Shown here: one piece after another, positions 4,873 to 6,481 of the stretch
Layout of the letters: every line of letters starts with the position of its first letter
How positions within the stretch are numbered: the stretch's first letter is position 1
Source of the DNA: CAYZTD01 sp964638155
GTDB lineage: Archaea; Thermoplasmatota; E2; DHVEG-1
NCBI GenBank assembly: GCA_964638155.1
Contig: CAZWYI010000057.1
Coordinates: forward strand, 1-6,481
Direction: 5' to 3'
Length of the DNA: 6,481 nucleotides
Program-made: the position numbers and the translations under genes
Notes under the pieces: generated by a model
Databases searched by the model: none
The model's input: only the letters and a program-made list of their open reading frames with translations
Told to the model about the DNA's origin: nothing

Positions 4873-6174
4873 TTATAAATCCATCTTATATGCTACAAGA
4901 CCTGAAAGCATTTTTGGAAGAAAATAGGTTGATTTTTGAGGCATATGCTCGCCTGCATCTGCAATAGCTTTAAGTTCTTCTATCTTTGTTGCATTCATTA
5001 GAAATGAAAAATCAAACTTATTATTTTTTACAAAATTAATTGCTTCAAAATCATCCCTGGTATATTTAACATGCTCTTCTAAATTATCCTGATTTATATC
5101 CATGCCGTATTCTAGAATTATTTTATGCAAAATTGAAACATCAAGTGTTCTCCAAGTTTTAGATCTATCATTAGCAAACTCATTCATATATTCTTCGTCC
5201 TTCAAAGTAAAAATATAGTATTTATCTCCAACATACATTGCAAACTTGTGTTTATCATCTGTTTTAATCCTGTTCATAATATCCTTGCGAATAAAGTCTG
5301 TTTTCCCTTCAACATTAACTTTTTCAATTTCAAAATATTCTTCTAACTTGTTAAGAACTTCATTTATATCTATGTCAGATTTTTTGATTAAACGATGAGT
5401 AGGAAGCACAGAAAGCCCTTCATCAAACATGTTTACTAATATTACCATTCTATAGTTAAAAGGTGCATTTTCATCATCGTTACCTGTTTTTTCTTTCATT
5501 TCATTTGCAAAATTAACAGCTGTTTGGTATCTATGATGTCCATCAGCGATAAATAGAATTTCATCATCAAGAAAAGATTGTATCTTATCAATTAAATTTT
5601 TATCATCAATTTTCCAAACTTTATGATAAAAATCGCCATAACCTTTCACATCAATTAAAGGATCTGAAATTTTTTCATATATTTTTTTCCTTAGTTCATC
5701 CTTTTCATCAATATATAATAGTTGAATGGGTTCTAGATTAGCATGACATGCCCTCATAAGATTCAAACGATCCATTTTAGGCCCAGACAAGGTTCTTTCA
5801 TGAGCCTTTACTTTTTTATATTCTTTATCAAGCTTTAATAAAATAAAAAAACCATTCATTGTCTTTTTAGAACCTTTTACCTCATATGTAATTTGATAGG
5901 GATAAACTGCTGGTTTATCAGATTGTAAAAGTATCTTTTCATTTAACCATTCTTCGAATAATTTCTTTGCACGGGAATATCTATTATCGTCTTTACCATC
6001 AGTATCTTTTTCTTTATTCAATATCAATCTAACATAATTTTTAGAGTTTTTATTATAAAGCTCATCCTGCATTTCATCTGATATAATATCATAAGGTAGT
6101 GACATTACATCATCAAGATTTTCAATTTTTTCTTTGTTGTATGTTATACCTTTAAATGGTTTTACTTCTACCAC
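4873..6174 (-). CDS. DUF1015-family protein (COG4198-like)
   Basis: The 433-residue soluble protein matches DUF1015, widespread in archaea and anaerobic bacteria; I know of no firmly established function. Family motifs run in order: VKPFKGITYN (4-13), LPYDIIS (26-32), HERTLSGPKMDRLNLMRA (125-142), IADGHHRYQTA (209-219), LPTHRLI (257-263), VSILHKIILE (346-355) and a C-terminal MPQKSTYFLPKMLSGLV (411-427). The invariant DGHHRY and PQKSTYF segments look like binding or catalytic elements. In some bacteria I recall this family beside serine-biosynthesis genes, but nothing here tests that link. The start codon is GTG at 6174, chosen because GGAGG (6187-6183) lies eight bases upstream; an earlier ATG overlapping that site stops after three codons. 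Length is normal for the family and the frame is intact. A T-rich tract follows the stop codon on this strand. Confidence 0.93.
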   Translation of the reverse strand: MVEVKPFKGITYNKEKIENLDDVMSLPYDIISDEMQDELYNKNSKNYVRLILNKEKDTDGKDDNRYSRAKKLFEEWLNEKILLQSDKPAVYPYQITYEVKGSKKTMNGFFILLKLDKEYKKVKAHERTLSGPKMDRLNLMRACHANLEPIQLLYIDEKDELRKKIYEKISDPLIDVKGYGDFYHKVWKIDDKNLIDKIQSFLDDEILFIADGHHRYQTAVNFANEMKEKTGNDDENAPFNYRMVILVNMFDEGLSVLPTHRLIKKSDIDINEVLNKLEEYFEIEKVNVEGKTDFIRKDIMNRIKTDDKHKFAMYVGDKYYIFTLKDEEYMNEFANDRSKTWRTLDVSILHKIILEYGMDINQDNLEEHVKYTRDDFEAINFVKNNKFDFSFLMNATKIEELKAIADAGEHMPQKSTYFLPKMLSGLVAYKMDL

Positions 6175-6240
6175 AAATTATGCCTCCATTTTTCTTTCTG
6201 AATACTATTCTCAATTAAAAAAGTTACCAAAAATAAAATA

Positions 6241-6249
6241 CTTTATATG
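6241..6249. promoter_or_regulatory. Shared TATA region of the DUF1015 gene and the 50-residue gene
   Basis: Plus-strand tttatatg and minus-strand atataaag overlap here. For the rightward gene an RNA start near 6272 leaves a leader of about 13 bases. For the leftward DUF1015 gene a start near 6218 leaves about 44 bases, including its GGAGG ribosome site. Both spacings are reasonable, so a compact divergent promoter is inferred. Confidence 0.4.
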
Positions 6250-6261
6250 ATATATGTAGAA

Positions 6262-6280
6262 TATCACATAAAAAGTGATA
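6262..6280. repeat. Inverted repeat TATCAC-N7-GTGATA, possible operator
   Basis: Two perfect six-base arms (6262-6267 and 6275-6280) flank a seven-base AT spacer, a layout typical of a dimeric helix-turn-helix operator. It spans the predicted RNA start of the rightward 50-residue gene, just downstream of the shared TATA region. The right arm also contains GTGAT, the only ribosome-site candidate for that gene, so RNA folding could alternatively hide it. Confidence 0.4.
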
Positions 6281-6284
6281 AATA

Positions 6285-6437
6285 ATGAAATACAGAGATC
6301 TGATATTGTTATTTGTATCAATAATTTTTGTCCTATCATTGGGCTATAGCTTAGGCGTTAATCAACAATTATGGTTTCTACCATTAATCTTTTTTGTTAT
6401 ATTACTTATAGTAATATATACGCTATGGATAAAATAG
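6285..6437 (+). CDS. Small two-helix membrane protein, 50 residues
   Basis: A 50-residue reading frame starts MKYRDLILLFVSIIFVLSLG and ends VIYTLWIK before TAG. Two hydrophobic helices (about residues 5-23 and 30-48) are joined by a short polar turn, SLGVNQQ (22-28). Positive residues near both ends (Lys2, Arg4, Lys50) suggest both termini face the cytoplasm. GTGAT (6275-6279) five bases before the ATG is a modest ribosome site, and a TATA element lies about 40 bases upstream. It diverges from the DUF1015 gene. I recognise no family. Coherent membrane composition over the whole frame favours a real gene, but AT-rich DNA yields hydrophobic frames by chance. Confidence 0.6.
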   Translation: MKYRDLILLFVSIIFVLSLGYSLGVNQQLWFLPLIFFVILLIVIYTLWIK

Positions 6438-6481
6438 TATAATATAAACTCTGATTGGATTTTTTAAAAATAATGGAATAG

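Noticed and set aside
1..6481. CRISPR arrays, insertion sequences, att sites or phage genes
   Set aside because: I looked for regularly spaced repeats, transposase or integrase motifs and long terminal inverted repeats and saw none.

Overview
The window looks like a piece of an AT-rich archaeal (probably euryarchaeal) chromosome. Evidence for Archaea: the 3' part of a Nop5/Nop56 C/D-box RNP core gene, a family 4 (4Fe-4S) uracil-DNA glycosylase, TATA boxes of the TTTATATA type about 25-28 bases upstream of expected RNA starts, at least one apparently leaderless gene, and Shine-Dalgarno sites matching the GGAGGTGA core. The genus cannot be assigned from sequence alone. All genes are chromosomal housekeeping or conserved hypothetical types. 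I see no transposase, integrase, CRISPR array or defence cassette.

Layout, left to right. Bases 2-445 (+) are the C-terminal part of Nop5, cut by the window edge. Bases 508-2028 (+) encode a complete TrkH-type K+ channel subunit. It converges with a two-gene minus-strand unit: a PPC/DUF296 protein (2752-2330) followed by an 81-residue helical protein (2280-2035). The PPC gene diverges from a family 4 uracil-DNA glycosylase (2814-3377, +), and one palindromic TATA element lies between them. The glycosylase converges, two bases apart, with a small atypical receiver-domain protein (3691-3380, -). Upstream of that gene is a GC-rich, foldable island (about 3741-3815) that may be a small RNA or structured leader. 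Next come a four-helix membrane protein (4013-4468, +) with its own TATA box and a hairpin/oligo-T terminator, and then a minus-strand pair of very small genes (19 and 36 codons) that abut exactly (TAA then ATG). A DUF1015-family protein (6174-4873, -) follows. It diverges from a 50-residue two-helix membrane protein (6285-6437, +) across a region with a shared TATA element and a TATCAC-N7-GTGATA inverted repeat.

The genes do not form one pathway. They cover RNA modification (Nop5), potassium uptake (TrkH), repair of deaminated cytosine (UDG), possible signalling (receiver) and several unknowns. Most interest lies in the short elements: three tiny genes not obvious from ordinary gene calling, the GC-rich island, the receiver that appears to lack helix alpha-3, and two compact divergent promoters. 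I found no convincing large undescribed system.
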